Shown: positions 1 to 8,289 of the stretch, one piece after another
Numbering within the stretch: position 1 is the first letter of the stretch
How the letters are laid out: every line of letters begins with the position of its first letter
Source of the DNA: Diacronema lutheri
Taxonomy: Eukaryota; Haptophyta; Pavlovophyceae; Pavlovales; Pavlovaceae
Direction: 5' to 3'
Assembly: GCA_019448385.1 (NCBI GenBank)
Contig: JAGTXO010000041.1
Span: 186,001-250,000 of the forward strand
DNA length: 64,000 nucleotides
Translations under genes and position numbers: made by a program
Notes under the pieces: model-generated
Told to the model about the DNA's origin: nothing
Databases searched by the model: none
Seen by the model: only the letters and a program-made list of their open reading frames with translations

Positions 1-1720
1 CGCCGCCACCGCGCGCCGCCGCCGCGCATTCGCGCGCGGCGGCGACGGCGGCCGCGGCGAATGCCGCCGCCGCCGCCGCCGCCTCGCCACCGCTGACCGC
101 GCGGAGCACCTCTTTGAAGACGACGGTGCGCGTCACATGGTCCGGGCCAAGCGCAAAGCGGATGCGTGACGCGTGCCCGACGCGCGAAGCGGCCACGTAG
201 AGCTGGCCGTGCGTGAAGCACGGCTCGGCGAGCCACACGCCCGCGCACCCGAGCGCTTGACCCTGCGCCTTGTTACGCCGGCCGCACCGGGAACTGGCGG
301 TGCAGCCATGCAAACGCGAACGTGCCCTCGTCGGGCGAGTGGTGGTCGATGCGCGCGATGAGCACGGTGCTGTCGCGCCCGGCGGCCGCGCCGGGTCGCG
401 CGCACTCGAGCAGCCGGCCGCCGGCGCGCACGCCGCGCACGACCAGCCGCGTGCCGCTGCACAGCCCCTCGCCGAGCGAGAGGAGGCGAGTGGCTACGAG
501 CTCCGCCGGGTAGGCCGAGACGCCTCGGGCAGCTGCACGGGATCGAGCGGGAATGCGCCGGGCATGGCCCCCGCAGGCGGCACCGCCGCGGGAAAGGCGC
601 CGTCGCCGAGGCTGCGCGGCAGCTTCGCCCACTCGCCCGCGCCGAGCGCGTCGCCCGTGTCGCGCGCCGCGTTCGAGGCGCGAGAGTTCTCGACCAAGGC
701 GTACGGCCGATCGTGCTGCCACGATGCCGAGTACTCGAGGCAGGAGCGCACGATCTGCGCGCGCGAGCCGCGCCGCACCACCGGCAAGCACTGGCAAAAG
801 TCGCCGGCGAGCAGCAACGTCTTGCCGCCGAAGCGCTCGTCGACGCCCGTCACGTCGCGCAAACACCGATCGAGCGAGTCGAGGCGGCCCCGCTTCTGCA
901 TCGGCGCCTCGTCCCCCACGATCATTCGCCGCGGCGGCCACGGAGCGCCCGCGCTCGGAGCGCGGCACGCCATTGAACGGCTTGCCCGTCCGAGTCGGCG
1001 CCGACGGGCACCTTGAAGGTCGAGTGGAAGGTGCGGCCGTCGGGCAGCAGCGTGGCGGCGACGCCCGAGGACGCGCACACGACGACCGCGTGCCCATCCG
1101 CGCGCACGGCGGCGATGATGGCGCGCTCGACGAACGTCTTGCCCGTGCCGCCCGGCGCGTCGCAAAAGTGCAGCCGGTCGCCCACGCCGCGCAGCGCCGA
1201 GTCGACGACCGCGCCGTGGAGCGCGCGCTGCTGGCCGGTCTCGGCCATCGCCGCGCGCGCCGCCGCCGCGCTCGCAGCCTGCTCGGCGCGATCGTAGCCC
1301 TGCGCGCGCGCGAGCTCGCGCCCGCCCGGCCCGGCCGGCGCGCGCGCCGTGCGCAGACCGGCCACCGCCGCGAGCGCCGCCGCGCGCTCGCGCTCGTCGG
1401 GCACGTACAGCCCCGTGGAGTCGAACGTGTCGGCCCAGGCGGCCACGCTGTACGAGGCGAAGGCGTCCGAGCCGGGCTGCGGCCGCTGCTCGGCGCGCTT
1501 CGGGAGCATGACCCCGCACACGTTCCACTTGGTGCCAAACATCGAGCCCGTGAGCCCCGTGTAGACGCAGTCGAGCTGCGTGGCGATGGCGCAGACGTCC
1601 TCGTGCCGGATCTCGTCGACCGGTTCGCCATCCGTGGCGTCCAGGATGGCGACTGCGCCCGGGCCGTGACGCCGCGGCGTCGTTCGGCTGCGTCACGGAG
1701 GAGCGCCATCCGTGCGCCAC
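1..1720 (-). pseudogene. PIF1-family DNA helicase remnant, frameshifted, runs off window start
   Basis: Helicase motifs occur in order on the minus strand but in several frames. An upstream segment ending MFGTKWNVCGVMLPKR lies near 1500-1650. The Walker A segment (DAPGGTGKTF, then SSGVAATLLPDGRTFHSTFK) lies in 922-1542. A short piece (FNGVPRSERG) is in another frame near 975. Walker B and the following motif (GDEAPMQ, LLLAGDFCQCLPVV) are in a third frame to about 500. The C-terminal part (HRQFPVRPA) ends at a stop near 273, and NKAQGQALG...THGQLYVAASRV follows in a new frame to base 1. Order and spacing match PIF1-like helicases of the Helitron/protist type, but the residues usual between RRQFPV and NKAQGQ are missing. 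Only one break could pass as an intron, so decay is more likely. Helitron origin is possible; no Rep domain is in view. Confidence 0.75.
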
Positions 1721-1813
1721 GGAGGAGCGGCAGGACCACGACGCGGCGTGACGCTGGACGACGCCATGCTGTCGAGGCGCCATGCTGTCGAGCCGCCATG
1801 CTCCGAGGCGCCG

Positions 1814-2123
1814 CCGCTTTCTAAAAGGGTGTAGGGTGTAGGGTGTAGGATGCAAAACAAGCCCTCCCCACATTTGGGCCCGACGTCACTCCTTCTTCCG
1901 TCACAGCGTCATTCCTTCTCCCCCTATGGGACTTTCATAACCGTACTTATCCTACACCCTACACTATGTAAATACTTAGAGAATAGATCCATCCTACACT
2001 AAGTAAAAGTACTCGTATGTGAGTAACGTCACGGCTTCGAAGAAGGAATGACGTCGGGCCCAAATGTGGGGAGGGCTTGTTTTGCATCCGACACCCTACA
2101 CCCTACACCCTTTTGAAAAGCGG
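1814..2123. mobile_element. Foldback/MITE-like element with ~83-bp terminal inverted repeats
   Basis: Arms 1814-1896 and 2041-2123 are inverted copies with about four mismatches. Each begins CCGCTTT and carries tandem GGGTGTA heptamers followed by a stretch ending in ACGTC. The interior (about 1897-2040) is clearly AT-richer than its surroundings and has no ORF. A 5-bp duplication CGCCG may flank it (1809-1813 and 2124-2128), but that sequence is too GC-simple to be conclusive. The element is non-autonomous and no source transposase is recognised. Both arms produce the same shadow ORF start. Confidence 0.8.
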
Positions 2124-2539
2124 CGCCGAAGGTGGGAGGAAGCCACCCGTATGCGCGCGTTTGAACGTGCGCGGACGGCCGTTGGCTTCGCGCCCTTTCG
2201 CCCACGGTTTGCGCGCCAACGGACCAGTCCTCCGCAGGCGCCGCGCATCGTCTCAGAGGCGGTCGGTGTGGTATGCCGCGCGCATCGTCAGCGCCGCGGC
2301 GTCGAGCTCGGCGGGCGAGGGCGCGTACGTGACGCCGCTCAGCACCTCGTCCGCGCCCGCCCTCGTCGCGCTCGCCGCCTCCGCAGTGCGCGCAGGCGGC
2401 TTCGTGACGGCACGCGAGGCCACGCCGCGCGCTGCAGGTGCCTTCGCGCGCTGCATCGTCTGTCTGCCGGTCCGACGCGCTCTGCTCTGAACGAACTGAC
2501 GGCACGCCCGACGAGATCTCGTCGCGTGCTCGCTCGCAC

Positions 2540-3443
2540 AACATGTAACCCCAGAACGTCTCCGAGCTGCTGCCCGACGAGATCTTCGGCGACGAGCTGC
2601 TCGTCGACCGGCACTACCGCGTGCGCATCCTTCAGCGCGTCGCCCGCCGCCGCGATGCGGCCGAGGCCAACTTTTGGCTCGACGGCGGGCCCGCCGACTC
2701 GGTCGTCGGCGCGTGCATGTGCGGCCGAATCTACGCGCTCAAGTGCATGGGCCGGCTCGTCCGCGGCGCCCGGATCCTCGCGCTGCTGCGCAAGAACGTC
2801 GCGCTCGCCACGTGCCGCGCGCACCTCATGGGCCACATGCTCCAGCGCATCGTCGGCGACAGCGGCGTCGCGCGGCTGCTGCAGCTGGTTGCAGCTCGTT
2901 CGCATGGATCACGACACGCTCAACGCCGAGCACCAGGCCTTGGAAGCACAGCATGACACCGGCCAAATCATGCGACGGCATGTGCGCGCGCGCCGACGCG
3001 CTCTCCAAGGACCTCGCACGGGCGCACGAGCACGCTCACAAGCTCGATGGCTATCTGGTGTAATGCAGCGAGCGCCTCCGTGAGAGTGACTCTTTCAACG
3101 GAGCGCTCAAGAACCTGATCACGCGGTGCAGCATGAGATGTGCTGGCTCCACGCCGAGATGTCGTCGCTCGTTGCGAGTTCGCCCGAGGCTTACGCGAAC
3201 GACAGCGAGGCCACCGACTTCAAGGACCACGGCGTGTGCGTCGAGTTCGATGTCTTCAACCGCGACGGGGTCGAGGGCGCGCCCGTGCCCGCGACCGCGC
3301 CCACGAAGGCAGAGCCGGGCATCGAGTCCGAGTGCATCGCGCCCGCACAGGCAGAGCCGGGCAGCGAGTCCGAAGCGTCGCGCCCGCGCCCGCGCACGCG
3401 CCCGCGCCGGCAGAGCCGCGCACCGCGCACCGAGCCCAAGTGA
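2540..3443 (+). pseudogene. Broken gene for an unrecognised coiled-coil protein
   Basis: No family is recognised. Protein-like, low-bias sequence runs along the plus strand but changes frame. One part (about 2550-2890) reads ELLPDEIFGDELLVDRHYR and continues through a Cys/Leu-rich stretch. A second frame gives MDHDTLNAEHQALEAQ. A third gives ALSKDLARAHEHAHKLDGYL and stops near 3062. The last (3126-3443) starts MQHEMCWLHAEMSSL and ends in an acidic Pro/Glu tail with repeated AEPG. The parts look like one helical protein interrupted by indels and a stop. Introns could explain some breaks, but no good donor/acceptor pairs were seen. Confidence 0.4.
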
Positions 3444-4037
3444 GCCAACATGCTGTCGAGGCGCTGGTTCCGGCCACCGGCGCATCGAGGCGCTGGCTGC
3501 GCAGCACGGCCGTGCGCGACACCCGCAGCTCGGCCAACGGCAAGTAGCGCGCCGGCGCAGCGCACGGTATGCCGCGGCGAGCTCAGTCGCGAAGAGTGTC
3601 CGACTGGCCGCGCCCTCCACGGGGTGCACGCGCACTCGGCGCGGTCCGGTCAGTCAGAGGGCCTCAGCTTGCGCGATGCCAGTTGCGATCCCCCCCGGAA
3701 TCCGCCATTCTATTCTACTCTGCGTCAATCACCCAAGCCCTTCCGGTCGCCCGCATTCCGGGGTCGGTACCTCCGTCGGCCCGGCTCGGGCCCTCCGTCC
3801 GCCGCGCCCGCTCGACCCCGAATTCTACTCAAAATCGGCCGGTCAGGAGGGGGGTCTCGGTCCTAGGCTCGTCCTAAGCATCGCTCCGACCCCTCGAGCG
3901 CTCATTGCCTGGCTTTTAACCCTTGATTGTACGACCCGGGTCGTACTCTCAGCCTTACACTGGCCGGACCAGCCCGGACCGCGCCCTATATAGGTAAGGG
4001 CTGGTCCGCTCGACCGGCCGCGGCGAAAGCCGCCGAT
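3444..4037. other. Intergenic stretch without a recognisable gene
   Basis: No coding sequence is supported. The stretch is less GC-extreme in places (3700-3960) and holds a CCTATATAGG palindrome near 3984-3994 inside a hairpin. It could include the downstream region of the VKOR gene and debris of the repeat-rich zone to its left. Confidence 0.5.
3965..4008. other. Stem-loop just past the VKOR gene stop
   Basis: CGGACCAGCCC (3965-3975) pairs with GGGCTGGTCCG (3998-4008) around a 22-base loop containing CCTATATAGG. It lies 29 bases beyond the stop codon of the minus-strand VKOR gene, so it would fall in its 3' UTR. Its role in processing or stability is unknown. Confidence 0.55.
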
Positions 4038-5216
4038 CTACTTTGCGCCCGCTCGCCGCGCAGCCGCCGCGGCAGCCGCCGGGGCGGTCGGAACGTATTC
4101 TTTCTCCCGTGCGTACACGGGGTCGTCGAGCAGTTGGCTGAGCTCGTCGATGCTCTTCTCGCCCGGGAAGAGCCTGCCGTCGATCTGCCACGTCGGGTAG
4201 CCGGGCACCTGCAGCTTGCGGCACAGGTCCGCCTGCGAGCGCGCGCCCTCCTTTGCGCACTCGACGTAACTGAGCTCGCCAAACGCTTCCGCGCCCAGTT
4301 CCTCCTTCTGGTCGTAACAGTGCGAACACCAGTACGCGCCAAACATGCGCGCGTGCTGCGCCTTGAGCCGCGCCGCCAGCTTGAGCGCGGGGCCGCTCGA
4401 GCGCGCCTCGATCAGCGGCGGCAGGTAGGAGAGATCGCCATCGCCGGCCGGCGACGCGCGCGCACTGCCCGCGCCTGCCGTGCTCGACACGACGACAAAA
4501 AAGGCGCCAAGCGCGAAGGCCGAGGTGGCCGCGGCGGAGGCGGCGGAGTAGGCCGCCGCGGCCGCGCGGTCGGCCATCAGCCGCGAGTTCCACGTGACCG
4601 CAAAGATGCACGCCGAGATGGCCGCCGAGCAGATGCAGAGCAGGCACGGCGCGTGGATCTCGCCCGCGAGCAGCGCCATGAGCAGCGCGGAGAAGACGGC
4701 GGCGGCGGTGGCGCCGAGCTGGATCGCGGCGGTCGTCGCGCCCTCGAGCTGCGCCAGCGCTCCGTCCGCGACGCGCCCGCGCGCGATGAGCGGCGCGAAC
4801 GCCGCCGCGCAGAGCGCCGCGTACAGCGCGAAGCCGATCGCCGAGAGCGGCACGCCGCCAACCGTCGACCACGGGCCGTCGAGCACGGCCTTGCACGCGG
4901 CTGCGTCGACGCACAGGCCGGGGCCTGCACCGACAAGCTTGCTCGCGGTAAGGTATCCCGTCTCGAGCGCGCCGGCCGCGGCGAGCGCGCCAACCGTGAG
5001 CCGCGCGCGCGCGCCGTCGCCGCCGCCACCGCCTTCGCCGTCGGCCGGGCCACCGGCGCCGAGCGCGACGACGCGTGGCGTGCGGCGCCAGGCTGTGAGC
5101 GAGGCGCGCCTCGCGCCACCGGCGCGTAGTGCGGCGCGCTGCGCGCCGCGCTCGAGCGTGAACGCGCCGCAGCCGACGACGACGAGCAGCAGGAGCGAGG
5201 CGCCTCGGCTGGGCAT
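4038..5216 (-). CDS. LTO1: Plastid VKOR-thioredoxin fusion (LTO1-like thiol oxidoreductase)
   Basis: 392 aa, one exon. The N-terminus MPSRGASLLLLVVVGCGAFT is a signal peptide followed by a basic transit-like stretch, as expected for a complex plastid. The VKOR domain (about 95-230) has the paired Cys region CVDAAACK, the S/G-rich WSTVGGVPLSAIGF loop and the redox CLLC motif (about 192-195) within several membrane helices. The thioredoxin-like domain (about 270-370) has WCSHC (near 298) and the cis-Pro loop VPGYPTW. In plants and cyanobacteria such fusions form disulfides in the thylakoid lumen and are needed for photosystem II assembly. The start is the only Met that gives a leader. It shares a 52-bp gap with the divergent SET gene. 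Confidence 0.9.
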   Translation of the reverse strand: MPSRGASLLLLVVVGCGAFTLERGAQRAALRAGGARRASLTAWRRTPRVVALGAGGPADGEGGGGGDGARARLTVGALAAAGALETGYLTASKLVGAGPGLCVDAAACKAVLDGPWSTVGGVPLSAIGFALYAALCAAAFAPLIARGRVADGALAQLEGATTAAIQLGATAAAVFSALLMALLAGEIHAPCLLCICSAAISACIFAVTWNSRLMADRAAAAAYSAASAAATSAFALGAFFVVVSSTAGAGSARASPAGDGDLSYLPPLIEARSSGPALKLAARLKAQHARMFGAYWCSHCYDQKEELGAEAFGELSYVECAKEGARSQADLCRKLQVPGYPTWQIDGRLFPGEKSIDELSQLLDDPVYAREKEYVPTAPAAAAAAARRAGAK

Positions 5217-5268
5217 CGCAGATCCGCTCTCGAGCTCGGGAAATCCGTCTGGTCGGCATGCCGGAGGC
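5217..5268. promoter_or_regulatory. 52-bp divergent promoter (VKOR / SET)
   Basis: The start codons of two divergent genes are 52 bp apart, so the 5' UTRs and core promoters must fit here or overlap coding sequence. A four-codon upstream ORF (ATG at 5258, MPEA) ends in a TGA that overlaps the SET start codon as ATGA. Confidence 0.6.
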
Positions 5269-7206
5269 ATGAGCCACGGGGCGCGTGCCGCGTTCGAGGC
5301 GTGGCTGCGGGCGCGGGGCGTGTGGTGGGACCCGCGCATCCGGCTGGTTGCGCCAGGCGAGGAGGACACGGGCGCGGTAGCGCATGGCTGGGGCGTGGTC
5401 GCCCTCGGCCCGGTGCGGCCGGGCGAGGTGCTCTTCAAGATCCCGCGGCGCGCGTGCTTTGGCGTTCGGCGCGCGCGCCGCGCGCTGCCCGGCCGGCGCG
5501 CGGCGGAGGAGGTGGACTCGCAGGCGGAGATCGTAGCGCTCTTGCTGCGTGAGCGCGAGCTCGGCGCGCGCTCCCGCTGGGCCCCACTCCTCGCGACGCT
5601 GCCGGCCGACGTGCCGACGCCGTGGCGGTGGACGGCCGGCGAGCAAGCGTGGCTGCGCGGCACGGAGCTCGAGCGTCCGCTCGCGCTCAAGCGCGCGCGG
5701 CTCGAGCGCGAGTATGCACGCGCGTGCACGACGGGCGCGCATCGCGGCGCGTCGCTCGACGAGTGGTGCGCGTGCAGCGCCGTCGTGATCTCGCACGTGA
5801 ACCCGTGGTGGGGCGGGTGCGTCGCTCCCTTCGCGTGCATGCTCAACGCGCCGCACGTGCACGCGGGTGAGCAGGCGGGCGTCGCGTACGAGCTCGCGCC
5901 GGACGGGCGCGCTCTCGTCGGCGTGGCGCTCACCCGCCTCCGCGCCGGCGTCGAGGTGACACAGAGCTACGGTCTAGCGTCCGTCGCCGACCTCATTTAC
6001 AAGTATGGCTTTTGCTTTGAGCAGCCGAGCTCTCCCAGCCCGAGAGGCGCGCCGCGGCCGAGCGACGTGGTGAGCGTGCGCGCGGACGACATGCGCGACG
6101 TGGCGCGCGCGATCGCACGCGGCGGCTGGCTTGACGCCATTGGCACGCGGGACCGAGCCGAGCACGCGTGCGCCGCCGGCACGTGGGGCGGCCGCCCGCT
6201 GAGTGGCAGCCGCGGTGCCAAGCGGCGGCGCGGCGGCGCGGCCGACGTGGCGCGCGAAGAGGTCTGCGGCGGCGCGATCGATGCGTCGCTTCTCGCTGCG
6301 GCGCAAGAGCTCGCGCCGACACTCAACGCGCGCCTCCGCCTTCTCGCACGCGTGTGCGCGCTGCAGCCGTGTCCCTGGGACGGCCTGCACGACGAGCGGA
6401 CAGTTGAGCTGGCGCTCTGCGCCGACTGGGCGGGGCTGTGCGCGCAGAGCGCGAGCGCGCACTGGCGGCGGGAGGCGCGCGCGCCCGCCGTCCCGCCCGG
6501 CCTGCACGAGCTCCTCGTCGCCGTGGATGTGCTCCTCGGCCTGCATGATGCCGAGTGGCGCCTCGTGAGTGCACGCGTCGCCTCGAGTGAGGACGCGCGC
6601 GCGCCGCAGCCGCTCTGGCGCGACGCCGCGCTCAAAGCGGGGCTCGACGCGGACGACTGCGCGGCGATTGCGCTCGCCGCGGCGCTGAGCGCGCTGCGCG
6701 TGGGCGAGTGGCCGCCTCCCGCGCACCTCGAGGCCACGTTGGCCAACCGGCTGTGCGCGGCGCGCGCGGCGTGCGAGGACGGCGACGGCGACGACGGGAG
6801 CAGCAGCTCGGACGGCGACGAGGACGACGAACCGCTGTGGGAGGCGCTCGCGCCCGCTGCGCCGTCGGCCGCGCCCGGCTTTGCCTTCACCTCGCCCCTC
6901 GCCGTGCGCGGGGCGCAGGCGGTGGTCGAGTGGCTTCGCTTTCGCTCCTTCTCAGCGAGGCGGCAAGGCGCAGACCCCCTCGAAGGAGGCGTTGCAGGGC
7001 ATCTCTCGCACCCGCTCACGTCGATGACGGTGGAGACGCTGCATGCCGTCGAGCTGTCGGTGCTGCACGGCTGCGCGCTCACCCTCGACTATTATGCGCA
7101 GCGGGAGCCGACGGCGGCGCTCAGCGGCCACAGCGCCGACGACGATGCTGGCGACGCGTCGTGCATGGCAGCGTGGCGCCGCCTGCACGTGTCACTGCCA
7201 TCGTGA
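5269..7206 (+). CDS. SET-domain protein methyltransferase (SETD3/SETD6/Rubisco-LSMT type)
   Basis: 645 aa, one exon. The N-terminal half is a SET domain of the split, non-histone class. HGWGVVALGPVRPGEVLFKIP (about 40-60) is the opening SET strand, ISHVNPWWGGCVAPFACMLN (about 172-190) matches the family's region before the cofactor pocket, and SYGLASVADLIYKYGF (about 232-247) is the catalytic Tyr motif. The usual NH after the MLN block is changed to MLNAPHV, so activity is uncertain. The C-terminal part resembles a divergent Rubisco-LSMT substrate-binding region and contains an acidic Ser/Asp linker (about 505-525). Its substrate, which may be plastid, cytosolic or nuclear, cannot be read from sequence. 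Confidence 0.8.
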   Translation: MSHGARAAFEAWLRARGVWWDPRIRLVAPGEEDTGAVAHGWGVVALGPVRPGEVLFKIPRRACFGVRRARRALPGRRAAEEVDSQAEIVALLLRERELGARSRWAPLLATLPADVPTPWRWTAGEQAWLRGTELERPLALKRARLEREYARACTTGAHRGASLDEWCACSAVVISHVNPWWGGCVAPFACMLNAPHVHAGEQAGVAYELAPDGRALVGVALTRLRAGVEVTQSYGLASVADLIYKYGFCFEQPSSPSPRGAPRPSDVVSVRADDMRDVARAIARGGWLDAIGTRDRAEHACAAGTWGGRPLSGSRGAKRRRGGAADVAREEVCGGAIDASLLAAAQELAPTLNARLRLLARVCALQPCPWDGLHDERTVELALCADWAGLCAQSASAHWRREARAPAVPPGLHELLVAVDVLLGLHDAEWRLVSARVASSEDARAPQPLWRDAALKAGLDADDCAAIALAAALSALRVGEWPPPAHLEATLANRLCAARAACEDGDGDDGSSSSDGDEDDEPLWEALAPAAPSAAPGFAFTSPLAVRGAQAVVEWLRFRSFSARRQGADPLEGGVAGHLSHPLTSMTVETLHAVELSVLHGCALTLDYYAQREPTAALSGHSADDDAGDASCMAAWRRLHVSLPS

Positions 7207-7248
7207 GTCATGCCGCGCCGTAGAGCTGGCGGAGACGAGCCAGGGGCG

Positions 7249-7662
7249 TCACACAAAAGCCTCGCCGATGTCGTCGCCCCGTCGCGCAGACGCCAGAGAA
7301 ACCGCTTCGGTGGGCCGAAGCTCGCCTCGCAGCGTTCCAGCCGGGTGTGAGCACGCTGCGCGTTGCGCGTGCGCCGTGTGGCTGTGGGACAGGTTTGCGG
7401 CGGCAAGTGCGCGGTAGCCCACGCTCCCGAGCGCGAGTGCCGACCTGCTCCCAAGCTCGCTCTCGAGCGCGTCGCCGCAGCTCCTCGAGCGCAGGAGCGG
7501 GAGCAAGCTGTCGGGCGTGAGCCTGCCCGACGCTGCGAGGATGCGGTAGAGGCGGTCGTGCCACTCCGCGGGGAGCGGCACGCTAAAGTACGACCGGATG
7601 TCGCTTGCGATCTGCTCGATGCAGAGCTCCTGCAGCGGCCGAACGCGCTCCTCGTCGGTCAT
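7249..7662 (-). CDS. Small protein with SOCS-box-like N-terminus
   Basis: 137 aa. After MTDEERVR the segment PLQELCIEQI...VPLPAEWHDRLYRIL follows the SOCS/BC-box pattern (S/P-L-x-x-L-C ... L-P-L-P ... L-x-x-Y/I-L) that binds Elongin B/C in cullin E3 ligases. A repeat-like LTPDSLLPLL follows, then a low-complexity Ala/Ser tail. No substrate-binding domain is visible. The start was chosen at the Met directly before this block. It is divergent from the HEPN-like gene (73-bp gap) and its stop faces the SET gene stop 42 bp away. The SOCS assignment is by eye; it could be an unrelated helical repeat. Confidence 0.5.
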   Translation of the reverse strand: MTDEERVRPLQELCIEQIASDIRSYFSVPLPAEWHDRLYRILAASGRLTPDSLLPLLRSRSCGDALESELGSRSALALGSVGYRALAAANLSHSHTAHAQRAACSHPAGTLRGELRPTEAVSLASARRGDDIGEAFV

Positions 7663-7735
7663 GAAGGCAACGTTTCGTTTCGTTTTGGAACGGTTCGTGA
7701 TCGCGTTGCGACCAGCGGCGTCCGCTCGCCGGCAG
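7663..7735. promoter_or_regulatory. 73-bp divergent promoter (SOCS-like / HEPN-like)
   Basis: This gap between opposed start codons contains a short T-rich run (TTTCGTTTCGTTTT) that is unusual in such GC-rich DNA. No TATA box was recognised. Confidence 0.5.
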
Positions 7736-8095
7736 ATGGGCGCCGACAACAGCACGAGCGCCGCGCGGTACGTGAATGATTTTGAGCTCATCATCCGCGC
7801 GTCCAAGGACCTCGAGCACATGTTCGAGACAACCTTTGGCTTGCCCGACATCAAAGACTCTGGGCTCCACGACAAGATCTCCGCGGCGCGGGTGAATGAC
7901 CAGCCGCTCCCGCCCGATCTCGTACGCAGGCTGCGCAAGATCGTCACCATTCGGAACAAGCTCGTGCACGACCACGACTTTAACGCCATCCCCGACAGAG
8001 CGACCTTCATCAAGGAGTACGACGACGCCATGGCGGAGCTGCGCCGATTGGCGAATGTGAGGGAGCCGGCGGTGTCCGCGTGCTGCATGATGTGA
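7736..8095 (+). CDS. Small HEPN-like protein with lipidation signals at both ends
   Basis: 119 aa. Its mostly helical body carries RNKLVH (R-N-x3-H), the signature of HEPN domains, many of which are RNases or nucleotide-binding partners. It is preceded by VRRLRKIVTI and followed by DHDF. The chosen start gives MGADNS, which fits the N-myristoylation consensus (Gly2, Ser6). The protein ends CCMM, a CaaX-type prenylation box with Met last (farnesyl preference). An in-frame upstream ORF exists but would hide the myristoylation site. The body is less biased in composition than neighbouring shadow frames, supporting a real gene. Function is unknown; a membrane-bound HEPN protein is the inference. 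Confidence 0.6.
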   Translation: MGADNSTSAARYVNDFELIIRASKDLEHMFETTFGLPDIKDSGLHDKISAARVNDQPLPPDLVRRLRKIVTIRNKLVHDHDFNAIPDRATFIKEYDDAMAELRRLANVREPAVSACCMM

Positions 8096-8289
8096 GTTGC
8101 ACGCAAGCGCGACCCTTGCGGTCCGCTCCGAAACCACGACTTGGCCGGGCTGGGCAGGCTGGCGTGTACCGCGCGCCGTCGGTGGGGTGTTGCCTGCAAG
8201 GCTTCGGGCTCGTCCAGCGCTCAACGTACCAAACCATACCCGCGTCCAAACTGGCCATGCTCAGAATTTGATTCTTCCAGGCCTTCCCG

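Noticed and set aside
1850-2130. Two ORFs beginning MWGGLVLHPTPYTLHP on opposite strands
   Set aside because: They are the two arms of the MITE read in the same way, not related genes.
3980-4000. CCTATATAGG as a TATA box for a plus-strand gene
   Set aside because: No plus-strand gene follows; it is the loop of the hairpin after the VKOR stop.
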